64,000 nucleotides of DNA from Inga oerstediana (Eukaryota > Streptophyta > Magnoliopsida > Fabales > Fabaceae): contig OY723409.1 of NCBI GenBank assembly GCA_963210345.1, positions 55,526,839-55,590,838 of the forward strand, read 5' to 3'. Made by a program: the position numbers and the translations under genes. Numbering within the stretch: position 1 is the stretch's first letter; every line of letters starts with the position of its first letter. This document shows positions 11,828 to 23,775 of the stretch, in pieces. The notes under the pieces are model-generated. The model did no database searches. It was not told where the DNA came from and saw nothing but the letters and a program-made list of their open reading frames with translations.

Positions 11828-12008
11828 TAAATTTCTGCATGCGAGCTTGGACTTATACCCATGGCACCAAGAACATTGGAAACAATAGTAGCCTTGTGTT
11901 GTTACACAAGCCTAATATGTTTAGGCCTTAGTAATGATCACAGAACCGAAGTGCTTAATCTATGATTGTCGTTTATAATCAATGAATCCTAATACTCATC
12001 CAGTCTTT

Positions 12009-12092
12009 AATATATATAAGATATATTTATTTAATTTGATTAGATTAAGAAAATTAGTTAATATGACATGTATTTTTTAAAACACTTTAATG
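12009..12092. repeat. dispersed AT-rich repeat, inverted partner at 49548-49623
   Basis: The reverse complement of 49548-49623 aligns along this stretch, including the blocks ATATTTATTTAATTT and GTATTTTTTAAAACAC. It is probably an eroded MITE family; no ends were defined. Confidence 0.45.
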
Positions 12093-14685
12093 ATTATCTT
12101 CTTTAGTTTCCTCATTTCTCTCCTCCTTAACTCTTTGACTCCCCAAATATATTTTATATTAAGAACATAAGAAGGAATAACCCAATCGATGAATTATAAG
12201 TTTATTTCAACAAATAAAAAGCCGTTGTTAAAATTTAAAATCTGAATACGGGAGTGAAGGAGGGAAGTTGAGTGGGTGATGGGGTAAAGTGTAAACAATA
12301 AACTATTAAATGAGCAGTGCTATGGAAGCGTACATGGCATAAATGCAATGCAGTGACTAGTGAAGTATCTATAATAATTATGTGTCTTTGCTGCAAACTG
12401 GACTGTACCACCACACATAAATTTTACCACCACTCCTGGGTGGGGATTAAATTTTTAAACCCCACATTAGATAACCCTTTTTTCCAAATAATATATAAAT
12501 AATATAATAATCGTCAAGTCTCTAGCCCTATGCCATAATTCATTCACCCAACTCATACAGTTTTGACTTTTATGTGAGTATATATTCTGCAAAAGTTATG
12601 ATATTGATTGCTGTCATTAATTATTTTCAAAGGGCATAAGATATCTACTTTTTTTATTTGAATTATATGCTTATAATATCAACCTTTATAATGGCGTACT
12701 ACTATAAAATTAGAATAAGATTCATATGAAATTTAAATATAGTAAATAATGGGAATGGAATAGATAATATTTCTCAAAACTAGACTCCAATTGACAAGTC
12801 TTAGGATATGAATGATAGAAGAATGAGTGAATGAGGAGGCATTGGACATTAATGAGCCGACCCACTAAGAGTGAATACAAAGGAGCAAGGGTCCTGGGAG
12901 ATAAAAGCATGGCCCGCTGAAGTAATATCAGGACCTACCCACATTAATTTCTGTGTGAGACTCACAAAATGTTGTCCAAGCGTAAAAAAGGTTAAAGAAG
13001 AAAGGGTAATGAACATTAGTTAAAGTAATGGACGTTAGATCATATTAACTATCATGATATTTTTACACCAATTTAGACTCTTTATTGGCATTTTTACACC
13101 TAAGAAAGCTTCATAGTGCCAAGTTCACAAATACTATATTAATAGACTTACCCCTTAACTTGTATTTAATTATCCTCACTATGCATTCTCTCTGTTTCCC
13201 CGAAATACAGTGTTTTCAAAAACTGCTCCCTTGTCCCTCTCAGATCGTAATGCTTGTAGTTTTCCTGTTCTACTCAGGACCACGAATATGAGTTGCTCTT
13301 ATTGCGTCTCATTAATTAGTGATATGATATTCTCACGCCCATGATGTGGATATATATATATATATATATATAATTTAATTGCTTATTTCACTAGTTTTAA
13401 TTCAAACCAAACTTCTCAACGTTTCCTTGTGTGTGTGTGTGTGTTGAAAGGGTATTTTTTTTTTTGTAATGAATATAAATCTAACCTGGAAGGAGTAACA
13501 CTCCATGAGTCCATTATACTGATCGGTTCTCCACTTGTATAATAAAGTATAATTTAAGTTTTCGTTTATTTCTCCCTTGTCACTTGCCAGTTCGATCTCT
13601 TGAGGTATAAAGAATTTCTCATTCTATTTCTCTTTCTCTAGTATTACATTCTCAATTTTAGCATTAAAAAGCGTTTTCTTTAAAGATTTTAACCACAATA
13701 CAATAGAGATTGTTTAATTTGTTCTCAGTGATGTTATTATCAATGCGTTATAGAATATTAGAACTGTAGAACATACCTGATAATGAGCTATTAATTTCAT
13801 TTACTATAAATAGACAGGAGAACACTGCTGAATATGGTATTGTTTAGGATCATTAGTTAAATTGAGAAATACCCATGATGAGTGATATCAAACTAGGGGG
13901 AAATAACACACACACACACTGTAGAACAAATTTGTTTGCACACAACAAAATTGAAAGTACTTTATATGCAAGAAACTGAATTAGAGTCTTTTTGAGCATC
14001 TGGAAATTAAATTCATAGGCAAAATTTCCACACGAAAGAATAATTAACTCAAAATTTTTAAAGTGCAGGAATTAAAAAAGAGAGGAAGAGATTCCCAAAG
14101 TCCACCTTGGGTATTCCTATTGGAACAATGGAAATAGATGGACCGACATGTGTAGTTGAGACTTAAGAGATAATCATGTCCAATATAATGTGGACGGTGG
14201 GATTTAAAACGTGCCTCACGAAGAAGTCAGGCAAGCTTCCATTATTTCCATAAACTATACTTAAAATCACATAACGGTCAAACTGGCAGATTATCCGCGT
14301 CCAACTATCCGCACATATTAACATAAAAAGCTAAAGGAGAAAAATAATACAGCCCGGATCATGGAAACTACATATATATAATAATCCTGAAGACCAGCAC
14401 ACGTGTAAACACATGCTGCGTACGTTATTACAAATTTATAACCATCATACTAATCAACCTATAAAATATAACCTTCGCTCCTTCATATATATAAGAATCC
14501 ATTAACTTTTTTTTCAAGAGAGATTAATTAAATTATATTAAAATATTTATATTTATTCTTCTTCTTCAAACTAATTTATATATACTTTAATAATGCACAA
14601 TACATATTATGATTATTAATTTTATTAATCTCTCCGAGACAAAAAAGTCAGCCAGTTCCTATATACTAGAAGTCAGCTGGGTTGA

Positions 14686-15216
14686 TCAGGCACAGGAAAT
14701 ACCTATTGTCGTGGGCATAAAGCGTTCCGAAGCCGATCTTTTGACCAATGAACTGATATCCGGCAAAACCTTAGCCATCTCAAACTCCGGCAGCTCTGGG
14801 ATGGCCGAAAGCGCCGGCCCTGACTTGTCATACACCACCACGTAACGGTCTCTGGATTTCTGTGGCACATCGAAGGTACCGCTAGTAGAATTCACGGATG
14901 AAGATTTATAAACATTATTATGATTATGATGTTGCTGATGGTGACGATTATTGAGCTTGAAAACGGAGCGGAGGAACTTATGGAGGGAACGGGAGAATTT
15001 GAAGGGCTTTTTGGACACGGCGGGCTGAGGAGGAGGAGGCTGCGCCGGAAGTCGGCTGTCAGAGAGGTGAGGCATGGAGAGACTTCGGGCGGAATTAGCG
15101 ATGGCAGAGTCGAGATGACGCTTGAAGGAGTTGAGCTCGAAGGAGTCATAGAGAGTGCTGCCACAATCCCACAAGGTGGTGGCCTTGGGGTTTGAAGAAG
15201 AAGAAGGATTCTCCAT
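14686..15216 (-). CDS. small plant protein of unknown function
   Basis: This is a single-exon gene. The frame is open from 15258, but the ATG at 15214-15216 is the likely start because it gives the conserved-looking N-terminus MENPSSSSNPKATTLWDCGS and the upstream codons look like leader. The product is 176 residues. It has a short motif region, WDCGSTLYDSFELNSFKRHLDSAI followed by SLSMPHL (split by an Ala/Ser stretch), then a proline run, a basic RSLHKFLRSVFK helix, a His/Asn-rich stretch and an acidic-hydrophobic tail (SAIPELPEFEMAKVLP). There is no signal peptide or membrane segment. I recall related uncharacterised plant proteins with the same N-terminal block but cannot give a function. 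A TATA box lies at 15391-15398, about 175 bp upstream of the ATG. Confidence 0.75.
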   Translation of the reverse strand: MENPSSSSNPKATTLWDCGSTLYDSFELNSFKRHLDSAIANSARSLSMPHLSDSRLPAQPPPPQPAVSKKPFKFSRSLHKFLRSVFKLNNRHHQQHHNHNNVYKSSSVNSTSGTFDVPQKSRDRYVVVYDKSGPALSAIPELPEFEMAKVLPDISSLVKRSASERFMPTTIGISCA

Positions 15217-15390
15217 GATGATCCCAAAAAGTCGGGGTTTGAAGAAAAACAAGGACACAGAACGAAGGAGAAGAAGAAAGCGTTGGCTTTATTATGTAGT
15301 GGTTATTAGTAGCTTGGTTGGTGAAGGAAGCGAACGCGTAGGTTATGACTTCGAGATACCTGAAAAAGCCAGATTGGTTTCACGCCTTAC

Positions 15391-15398
15391 TTATATAC
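15391..15398 (-). promoter_or_regulatory. TATA box of the 14686-15216 gene
   Basis: On the minus strand the sequence reads GTGTATATAAG. It would place transcription start near 15360 and give a leader of about 145 nt. Confidence 0.5.
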
Positions 15399-16454
15399 AC
15401 CGCTAGTTGGTTCTCAATAACACTACCTTCTCTCTTTTTTTCCACTGTCCATTTTCCGTTAATAAATTTTAACACAACTCGCTTTCGCAGCTTATGGTGC
15501 CAACTCAAATTTGCATGATTATGATGATTAAGTTATTATTTGTTCTTGTTGAATATACAAAACGTATCAGCTGGGGAACCGGGGTGCGACGTACGTGGAA
15601 TGATAGTGGCCCCTTGAATTGTGGCTCAAGTTTTCATTTTTTTTTTATTAAAGTAAATGCTAAATCAGAGTGGCCATACCCCTTGAATCGTTTCATGTTA
15701 CGCGTCACCGTTTCATTGTCAAAACGAAATGTGATATGCCAACTTTTATTAACAAGTTTATCCGTTTGAAAGGTACTAGTTAAAGTTTAGAAAGATGCAT
15801 CATACTTGCTACTCCCTCTTATCCTTATGGTTCAATTTTTCAATTGAAGTAGCTCGATCATATATTAAGAATTGGAGAAAGTGTTGGTATAATTACAAGC
15901 CAATTACTTACTTTTAGAAATTGTACACATGATGTTTGCAAGTTAGTGTACAATTCATCTAAGAATAAATTACCTTTTAACATGGTACCTTCAAATTATG
16001 AATTTTACTCTATTATAAAAGTATTTTTTTTATCATACAAAAAAGTATTAAAAAAAGAATGTCCAAGCCTAAAAAAATAATATATGAAAAGCCTCATAAT
16101 TTATTAATGGTGTCACTTTCATATGTCAACGATAAGTTATGAGACTTCAAAAATATTATTTTCTTTGGCTAAGACCTTACTACATGAGATTTCCCAAAAA
16201 TAGAAAAAAATAATAGAGATTTCAACAAGGTGGACAATATGAAATTTTGATTGAAGAACATTTCAAAGCTTTCAATAAAAATATAGGAAGAAATATAAAA
16301 TATATCCAATCTTCCCTCCTGACTAAAGCTATGGACTGATCACCTGCTTAAGTGATGATTGAAATTAAAAATTAAAACTAAGGATTTTGTAACAAAGGCT
16401 AATTAATGTCCAAGAAATTAAAAAAAAAAAACTTCAGAATCTACGTATTAAAAC
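15399..16454. other. intergenic spacer
   Basis: AT-rich DNA with no gene-like frame. It contains the first copy of a 40-bp direct repeat (16371-16410). Confidence 0.5.
16371..16410. repeat. 40-bp direct repeat flanking a hAT element (partner 16735-16774)
   Basis: ATTAAAACTAAGGATTTTGT and the following 20 bases recur almost unchanged at 16735-16774. The second copy begins exactly at the right target duplication of the hAT element at 16455-16734. Confidence 0.85.
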
Positions 16455-16734
16455 CAAGGTATTAAAACCCGGACCGGGTAGTGAACCGGTCGGGGTACTG
16501 GGTTAAGGGTCAGTGGGTCAGACCGGGACCAAACCGGAGCTAAACCGGGACCAAACCGGTGAGAAATTGAAAATTTTAGACTTATAGTATGAAATTCTAA
16601 AGGAAAAAGTAAAAAAAAAAAAAAAATTTTTTTTTTTAAAAAAGGAAACCGGACCGGGAACCGGACCGGCCAACCGGCCGGTTCGCCGGTTACCGGGCCG
16701 GACCGGCCGGTCTGGTCCGGTTTTCAGAACCCTG
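16455..16734. mobile_element. non-autonomous hAT element rich in CCGG
   Basis: The 280-bp element has imperfect terminal inverted repeats (CAAGGTATTAAAACCCGGACC and the complement of GGTCCGGTTTTCAGAACCCTG). It is flanked by a perfect 8-bp target duplication, ATTAAAAC, at 16447-16454 and 16735-16742, the size made by hAT transposases. Both arms are packed with CCGG and GGACCGG motifs around an A/T homopolymer centre (16609-16643), so each strand can fold back. Confidence 0.9.
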
Positions 16735-17490
16735 ATTAAAACTATGGATTTTGTAACAAAGGCTAATTATGTCATTTCCTGATTTTAATATTTGATTTGT
16801 TTATTTAAGAGATATTTTTGTATACTTTCTGTAAAAATATGTTCAAATCAGATTAAAAACGTTTTTGAGTGCCTTTTCCCCATCTAAAAATAAGTTTAGA
16901 ATCTTAGCTACGATAAACGCTAACATTGATCTGAATAAACCAGTCAAAGTGGCTAGTCTAGTCTTCTAGCTTGAGGCACTTCACAATAAAATATTGCTAA
17001 GAGAGAGAGAGAGTCAGAGAGAACTGGTTGGCTAATCTAACGCGGGAACTCTTATTAAAATGTGCCACGTGATAATTACGTCCGCCTATTATATTGGAAA
17101 CATCAAACTCAAAATATGAAAGCAAGTTTAGGGATCATCCCAATGATGAGCGCTGAGAGCTGTTCATTATTATGGATCGTTCAAACCTAACCTAAATGGT
17201 TTATATCGAATTTTTTGTTATTTTTAATTTTTTTAAAAAAGATTATTTTAATGTGTATAAAATATAAAATAAAGTTAATATCTTAACTATCAATTTTTTA
17301 AAAAAAATAATTTTTATCTAAAAATTGGTTAAAAATCCTAAATTTGTGCCGTTAAAATTTTATTTAAACCGTAGATTTCACCATAGTGAAGAGCTCTTAA
17401 TGTTTATCATTGTGATGAGCACTGAAACTAGTTTCGTGAAGATATCTAGTTTAGAAGCTGCTGCAGTTTGACCTTGAAAACATATAAATA

Positions 17491-17780
17491 CTACCTTTGG
17501 TCTTTTTTATAAGAGCCCAAAATTTGAATTGCCTTGATCCTTTTTATAAGAGCTCTACAAGAATTTTCTGAATATTTAATAAACTTTTTCCATTTTAACC
17601 CCACATTAATTATATGTGTTGCATTAATTAGTAATACTCTCGTTTACTTTATTTCTCTCTCTTATTTATCCCTTATAAATAAAATCATACTTAAAAATCA
17701 AAATTTATTTAAAATATATTTACTATTTTTAACTAACTTAGACTATATTTTAAACAGCGTAAACTCGGTAGAGGAGGGAG
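17491..17780. mobile_element. Stowaway-like MITE, family A copy 1
   Basis: TA flanks both ends (17489-17490 and 17781-17782). The termini are CTACCTTTGGTC and GAGGAGGGAG. The internal sequence matches 18112-18422 along its length (for example CATTAATTATAT, TTATCC..TATAAATAAA and TTTTTAACTAA). Confidence 0.7.
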
Positions 17781-18111
17781 TATATAATTGAACAACCTCC
17801 TTGGCTCTCTTTGGACAAATTGGGATCCGCAAGAAGTCAATTAATGTAAAAGGGAAAAAGAAAGTTACGGATTTCTGACATAGGATCAACCCAAATCCAA
17901 GACCAAGATAACTGGACTCTTGCAACAAACCAAAAGAACAATGGGCATGAGATTCTTTGGGCCATTGGACAATTATTTAGTTGTTACAATGTAGCAACCA
18001 CTTCCATAACTGTCCAAGGTCTTAAGGATCTAATCTCAAATCCTCTGAGGCCCCATTTTCTCTGCCCGACCCAAATCTTCATTTGCTTCATTGCCTTTCT
18101 TTCGGCTAATA

Positions 18112-18422
18112 CTTCCTCAGATCTTTTTTATGAGTCTAAATTTTAAATTGTTTTGGTTTATTTTATAAAAATAGGATAAGAGTTGTCTAAATATTTATGA
18201 GTTTTTTTTTCTATTTTCAACCCTCATTAATTATATATTATATTAATTAAAAGATTGGTAATACATATATTTATTCTATTTTTCTCTTACTTATCCTTCA
18301 TAAATAAAGGCATGCTTAGGAAAAAATTATTTTGAACACGTTTATTATTTTTAACTAATTTTAATTATTTTCTTAAACTACATAATTTAGTTATCGTGTT
18401 CCTATAAATAGTACAGGAGGAG
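18112..18422. mobile_element. Stowaway-like MITE, family A copy 2
   Basis: TA flanks both ends (18110-18111 and 18423-18424). The termini are CTTCCTCAGATC and ACAGGAGGAG. It is the same family and orientation as 17491-17780, 331 bp away. Confidence 0.7.
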
Positions 18423-18966
18423 TACTAAATTAAAGCCTTGGAACATTGGGATCTCCCAACTAACAATAACCATAGTCAAATATTGACTATAACTTATTTC
18501 TTATGAATAGGTTTGGGAGCAGTACTTCTTTTTTCTTTTTTCTAGTGATCAAGCGCTAACTATGTAAAGGGGATTAAATTTGTGACCTTCCACTTATAGA
18601 AAGTTTTCACGAGCCAGAGCCACATTGACAGTAATAGTTCAATCATGACCATGATGCAACACCAAAACATTCAAAATAGTGTAAAGTTTCAATCTAAGGA
18701 ACATATGACTGAGACTCCCATCTCTCAAGTTTCTAAAGATTTAACGACACTATAGCAGCAGGCTCCCTTTTGCGGAATGCTGAGGCTAGCAGATATATAC
18801 TACAAACACCAACGTAAGTAACTCTTGAGGTCAGTGCTTTATCTTTTAGCTCTGTCCTCTGTTTCAGAACTTAAAATAGAGCTAATATATGTACTAAGGG
18901 AAGGCAGAGACGTGCAGCAAATTTTGTGTGGTTGCTGTAGTATGATTTATTTACCTACACATTTGA

Positions 18967-21900
18967 TTAATCAACAACCTCAGCACTAAAGAGCTTAAAT
19001 TGGTTGGCATCAAGAATCAGTTTCCTTATGGAAGAGAAAGCGCCCATAATTCCTGCACCTGTGAAGACTACGATGATTGACATGTTGATCAAATAAGTGA
19101 AGGATGATTTGGGAGGCTTGTGCGTCATGTTATATAGAAGCATAGGAAGAATAAAATCCAGAGGGATGAAACCAATAGCACCAACCACACCATTGATGTC
19201 ACCAAAAAATGGGAGCATGGCTGCCACAAACCCACATAGTGCCATGTAAATTGTCCGAAGAATTAGGCGAGGGATGAGATTTCTCTTGGAAAATATCCCC
19301 TGACTCACATCAGCTGATTTCTTCTCCATTATCTCATAAGCCACTTGAGAATAAACCTGTGTCATGTGTACATGTTGGGACAATCATTATATTCTTAACG
19401 TTGATCGTTACAAATTACTACTCTCTGAACTTACCAGGCCAATGGCGAAGAGTTGAAGAAGAACACAGATGACGGCAAGGCCAAGTACCCATGTTGGAGC
19501 TAAAGAAGGTCCCTCATCTGGCATTAGACTCTTTAGAATGTTTGAATTGGACTTGTTTCCAAACACCCAATATCCAGCCACTGCAACAGAGTAAAAAGTT
19601 ATGCAAATCACACCATAACACATGAAAAGCCCCTTGACCATCTTTCCAGTTGCAGGTGGTGCTAGAGTTGCCTGCAACAATGTCATGGCAAAAATGAAAG
19701 TCAACCACTGGTATAAACTAACGTAAGCAACATACCTAAAGCTTGAACAGCAAGAGCTATATGGACATTGTTAATTGGTTCAACTTTTGAAAGAGTTTCT
19801 TGTTACTTGTATCTCGGGAAGGATTCCATTCCCAAATATGGATGCAATTATGGAGATGGAAGTGAAGGCACTAAAAACCCTTGCAGATTTTCTGGGTTCA
19901 AGGGAATAGTCCGTTGAATGTTCTTTTGCTGATAAACCTGCAAAATGACAAGAAGTCACTTATAATTATTGATATGACTCTGGTCACATACAATTTTTGA
20001 ATAGTCCAGTTGTTTTAACCTGCGTGAATGCAAGCCCCAAAGACTAGGAAGCTGTAGCCGAGGCTGAGAAGCAAAGAACACATGTTGATGTGTCGTAGAG
20101 AATGGAAGGATGGAAGCTGAGAGAGAAGTATCATCACCACTGTCACCATTGCTATAAAGTGGTACAATTTGAGAGGCCCATGTGGCGAAAGGTTGGAGTA
20201 CACAATCTTCAACAAAGCAACAGGATCAATTAACTAATGAACACTGGTTTGGTTTCCGTAATCACTTCAAAACTAATGATGTTATTAAGCAAAATTTCTT
20301 AGTTAACAATTTATCTAAAGATTTAATATTTGACCAAACTTAATGGCGTTGTGATTCATGTAGGTACACCACCTAATGAGATAAGATTTTATTATTATGG
20401 TCTACATTCATAAGCATTTCAGTTTGGAGGAAATCCTGACACAGCTCTTCTCCAGCACTTTTGCAGTCATCTGTTGGTTCGGTAGTATTAGGTTCCAATT
20501 GAAGTTCGTCAGACGAACTTCATTTTATTATTACTTCTGTAGTTTTTAAAATACGACAAATTTTCCAAACTTTCATACATAAGTCAAGAAGACAAAACTC
20601 AAAAGCCAGGGACATCGCATAAATGCAGAAATAAAGGAGGGGCTCAGGGAGGGGAACCAAATTAGGTAAGTACTTTGCTCATTAATTGTGCAGAGACGCT
20701 TGATATGTCCTACGCACTACAGAACACACCAACACCTAAATATGTGTCTGTGGATGTGGATGTCCACTATGGGTCGCGTGCCATGTGTCATTTCATTACT
20801 CTTCGTACTCTTGGTGGAAAAAAAGATAGGTGGGGATTTCACCTAGAAAAAATGGAGGTATAGATCTTTGAAAATTAGAACCGCGTTTAACAAGATGCTC
20901 TTACACCCTAACCAAAAAAGTTTCCGTCCAGACTATAATACGTGAGAGAATAGAATAGCGTGAGGATGTGGGACATAGCATATATATTCCAAAACAGAAA
21001 AAGTTTTACCATAAATCTTTAATTTATTGAAAGGTTCTATGCTAAAATAAAATACCGAATTTAATATCTTATCCTTTACAGATAGATATCCTAAATAGCT
21101 CACTGCTACGTAGAAAGGTTCGTAGTATCGTACACGAGCATTCGGCAGATAAATGGGAAGTGACTTGATTAAATGCAGCTAAACCAAAACACCATAACTC
21201 TAGGGACAGATTCCATAAAATGAGGGGATAGTTGCTTGATGACAGGCGAGCGAGATTTTATAAATGAAAATCCGTACTGTGGCCTTCAGTTTTCAAAAAG
21301 ATTTGACGTCTGACTTTTCTAAAACTAGGGCAGGAAGTAAAAGATCGGAGGAATACGGTAAAACTTGAAAGTCAGAAACAGAGCATTTTGTATTGGTGAC
21401 GAGAGAAGTTTAGGTTGACATAGATTTCTTTTGTATCTTGTATTATTGATGTAATGTTTTTCAATATAGTAATAAAAAAGAAAGTCAGAAACAGAGCATG
21501 AGCAGGGATAAATAAAAGTTACCCGGCTTCGGTCCTTCTACGTTAAAGAAAAATACCGTCCTTTTATTTTTATAGATCTTCAGTGTGAAATTTTAATAAG
21601 TTAGATTTAATATATTATAAAAATATTATTATTATATTAATATATTAAAAATATTATTATAAAAATATATTAAATTTAAACTATTAAATCTCAATCCAAC
21701 TACCTAAAAAAAAGTACAATCCTTTTTATTTGAGAGAAAAGGACCGAAGTCGCTTCCAAATAAAAAGCCAGTGAGAATGCAAATATAAATAAAAAATTAA
21801 GTTAACCCAATCAAGTGGAATAACTTCCAATAGTTGCTTGGAAAACGACAGAAAAATGAGACCGCTCTCTTGTTTCGTCACTGTGATTATAACGATGGTG

Positions 21901-22986
21901 ATATTTTTGTATATGTATGGCCGTTACAAATAAATATTGTAACAGACGTAATCGATGGATAAGGATGATCGAAGCGTATGAATTAGTAAAGAAGAAGAGA
22001 GCAAACCTCAAGGCATTGTCCCGCAAGCAAAATTGCTCCCACACCGACCCCTGTGTTGATTGCCGTTTGAATAAATATTACAAAATAGAACATCCACCCA
22101 GATCCTGTCAATACACCCAAAAAGGAAATATGAGCAATTTGTTGAAAACTAATGAAACAGAGTAAACAGAGGAAATTGTACGATGCTTTCCAATAACCAG
22201 TTCTAGGAGTTGGCGGGTCATTAATAACTATAGGGTTATGGTCTAAATTTTACCCAACTTTTTTTTTTCAAAATGATGTTGCCCGTCACCAATAGTCTTT
22301 TATCTTAAACAATATTATTATATTTTGAAATTTTATGTTCTCAAGCAACATTGAGCCTACAATAATTCGGGGTAACATTACTCTTCACTTAACACTCTTA
22401 AGGTAAATTTGCATATTAACCCATGATTATATGCAACAATATGAAATTAGCAGTGTAATTATGATTAATAATTGATATAACTAATGGTATTTAATGAAAG
22501 AAAGAGGATAGAAAGGGTAAGAAGAAAGTGTGGATGGCATCGATTCATTCACCCAATACGTCGGCGGCGAGTTCGCGGAAACGGATGTGACGGTGGCCGG
22601 ATTTCTCACAATGATCAAGCACTTTGGACATGAGGTAGTAGGAGTAGAAGGTGACGACGCCCATCGCCGTGAGGCAAAAGAACCCCAATCCCCATCCCAA
22701 TCCTCTGAAGGCGTAAGGCAACGTGAGTATGGTGGGTCCCACGATCGCCGTTGTCAAATGGAACCCCGCATGCCACCACTGACCTAAGCACAAAGCAAAC
22801 ATCGAATCAATCAACAGAAGGGGAAAAAAAAACTTCATAATGACGGTTTTAAGGAAGAAGAATCGGCCGCCGGCGAGTTTGGGAATTGGGACCTTTAGAC
22901 TGAAGGACGAAAGCAGCTCCGGCGTCGTAGTCATGGCGGGGGTTGTCGTCCCCGACGACGTCGTGTTTGGGGTTGATTGTCGTCAT
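18967..22986 (-). CDS. probable GABA transporter (AAAP family, At5g41800-like)
   Basis: Seven exons with consistent phases give 455 residues: 22986-22893, 22783-22553, 22104-22007, 20206-20020, 19937-19807, 19671-19435 and 19356-18967. Every intron is GT-AG. The protein is a multi-pass amino-acid/auxin permease. The N-terminal motif WWHAGFHLTTAIVGPTILTL opens the first membrane helices, FGNGILPEIQATLAPP is the conserved mid-protein loop, and PFFGDINGVVGAIGFIPLDF lies in the late helices. The product ends FSAEVVD. It matches my recollection of Arabidopsis At5g41800 ('probable GABA transporter 2') nearly end to end. Family knowledge suggests proton-coupled uptake of GABA or related amino acids; substrate and membrane are not shown here. 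The 1800-bp third intron (20207-22006) contains a small retroposed insert and an AT-rich palindrome. Confidence 0.92.
21387..21479 (+). mobile_element. tiny retroposed insert with 20-bp target duplication
   Basis: GAAAGTCAGAAACAGAGCAT occurs at 21367-21386 and again, perfectly, at 21480-21499. The 93 bp between end in AATAAAAAA. A long target duplication plus an A-rich 3' end is the mark of target-primed retroposition, so this is a severely 5'-truncated LINE or similar insert in an intron of the GABA transporter gene. Confidence 0.8.
21600..21690. repeat. AT-rich palindrome in intron
   Basis: TAGATTTAATATATTATAAA and a reverse-complement partner (ATATATTAAATTTA, ending near 21680) surround an ATT-rich centre. 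It is probably a MITE relic. Confidence 0.4.
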
Positions 22987-23635
22987 GGATGGGAATTGAG
23001 GAGGGAGGGATTAATTTGAAGCGTAGAGTGGAAGCAGGTATAAATAATAAAATAAAGTATGTTGTTGCGTGCAGAGTTTAATATGGTGGAGGAACGTCTA
23101 ACGTATCATTCACATGGAAATGCGATAATACAGGAAGAAGAAGAAAAGCATGCGGGGAGAAGCAGGAGAACACCGAAAAGAAGATGAAGCCGGGGGAATT
23201 GTATTATTAATTTATTATTAGAAGGGGCTTTATTTATATATTTGCTGGCCAAGCCCTGGGATCATCGCTGTATATGAGCCCATTCAGCCATTTGACTTCA
23301 TTTTTCCATTTAGTAATGAATTAGGGGGTCCCTCAATTGAAATTGGGTTACAGATAAGGTTCTAAATTACATGCTTAGGAACCCATCCTGCAAAATAAAG
23401 GGAAGAGTTCCTAAGTTTATGGATGAGCTAAGCGTATAATTTGATCCGCAGGGACGTGGTGATTGAAGATTTTATTGGTGAGAGGGAGTTGATAAATTTT
23501 TATGCACAAAAAGTATTAATAGTATGCAAAATTTACATCCATAGATTATCGGTACTATCTAATTTAGGTTTTAGTCACTAATAAAATTTTTTTAGTGAAA
23601 GACTTTTCCCTAATTTCTTCATTAAAATTAGGTTA
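22987..23635. other. upstream region of the GABA transporter gene
   Basis: This holds the leader and promoter side of the minus-strand gene. An AT-rich TTTATTATTTATAC stretch near 23040-23060 could serve as a TATA region. No other gene is seen. Confidence 0.35.
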
Positions 23636-23775
23636 TTCAATTTAGTCTTAATTTTTTTTTTGGGTATAATATCCAAAAAAAAAACATATCAAACTATCAT
23701 GGCCAATAAAACTTTCAAACCATGATTTTTCGCCGATCAAGAGTGCTAGATTGTAATCTGAAAGTCAAAATTTAG
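23636..23775. repeat. direct repeat unit 1, ending in a LINE target duplication
   Basis: From TTTAGTCTTAATTTT through CAAACTATCATGGCCAATAA to GTCAAAATTTAG this unit matches 26546-26771, at roughly 80 percent in the second half. It was a tandem pair before the LINE inserted at the junction. Confidence 0.75.

Larger units (their letters stand above)
11069..14685. other. intergenic spacer with MITE pieces and microsatellites
   Basis: There is no gene-like frame. The stretch holds a Tourist-like MITE at 11679-11827, a partial copy of the same family near 11069-11110, a dispersed AT-rich repeat at 12009-12092 whose reverse complement lies at about 49548-49623, a TA microsatellite near 13350-13372, a GT run near 13430-13444 and an ACAC run near 13908-13920. 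Confidence 0.6.
16743..18966. other. intergenic spacer with two related MITEs
   Basis: There is no gene. It includes the Stowaway-like elements at 17491-17780 and 18112-18422 and a short GA microsatellite near 17001-17012. Confidence 0.55.

Noticed and set aside
14892..15406. Overlapping open frames on both strands around the unknown gene
   Set aside because: They are shadows of the 14686-15216 coding frame with Arg/Gly-rich low-complexity translation.
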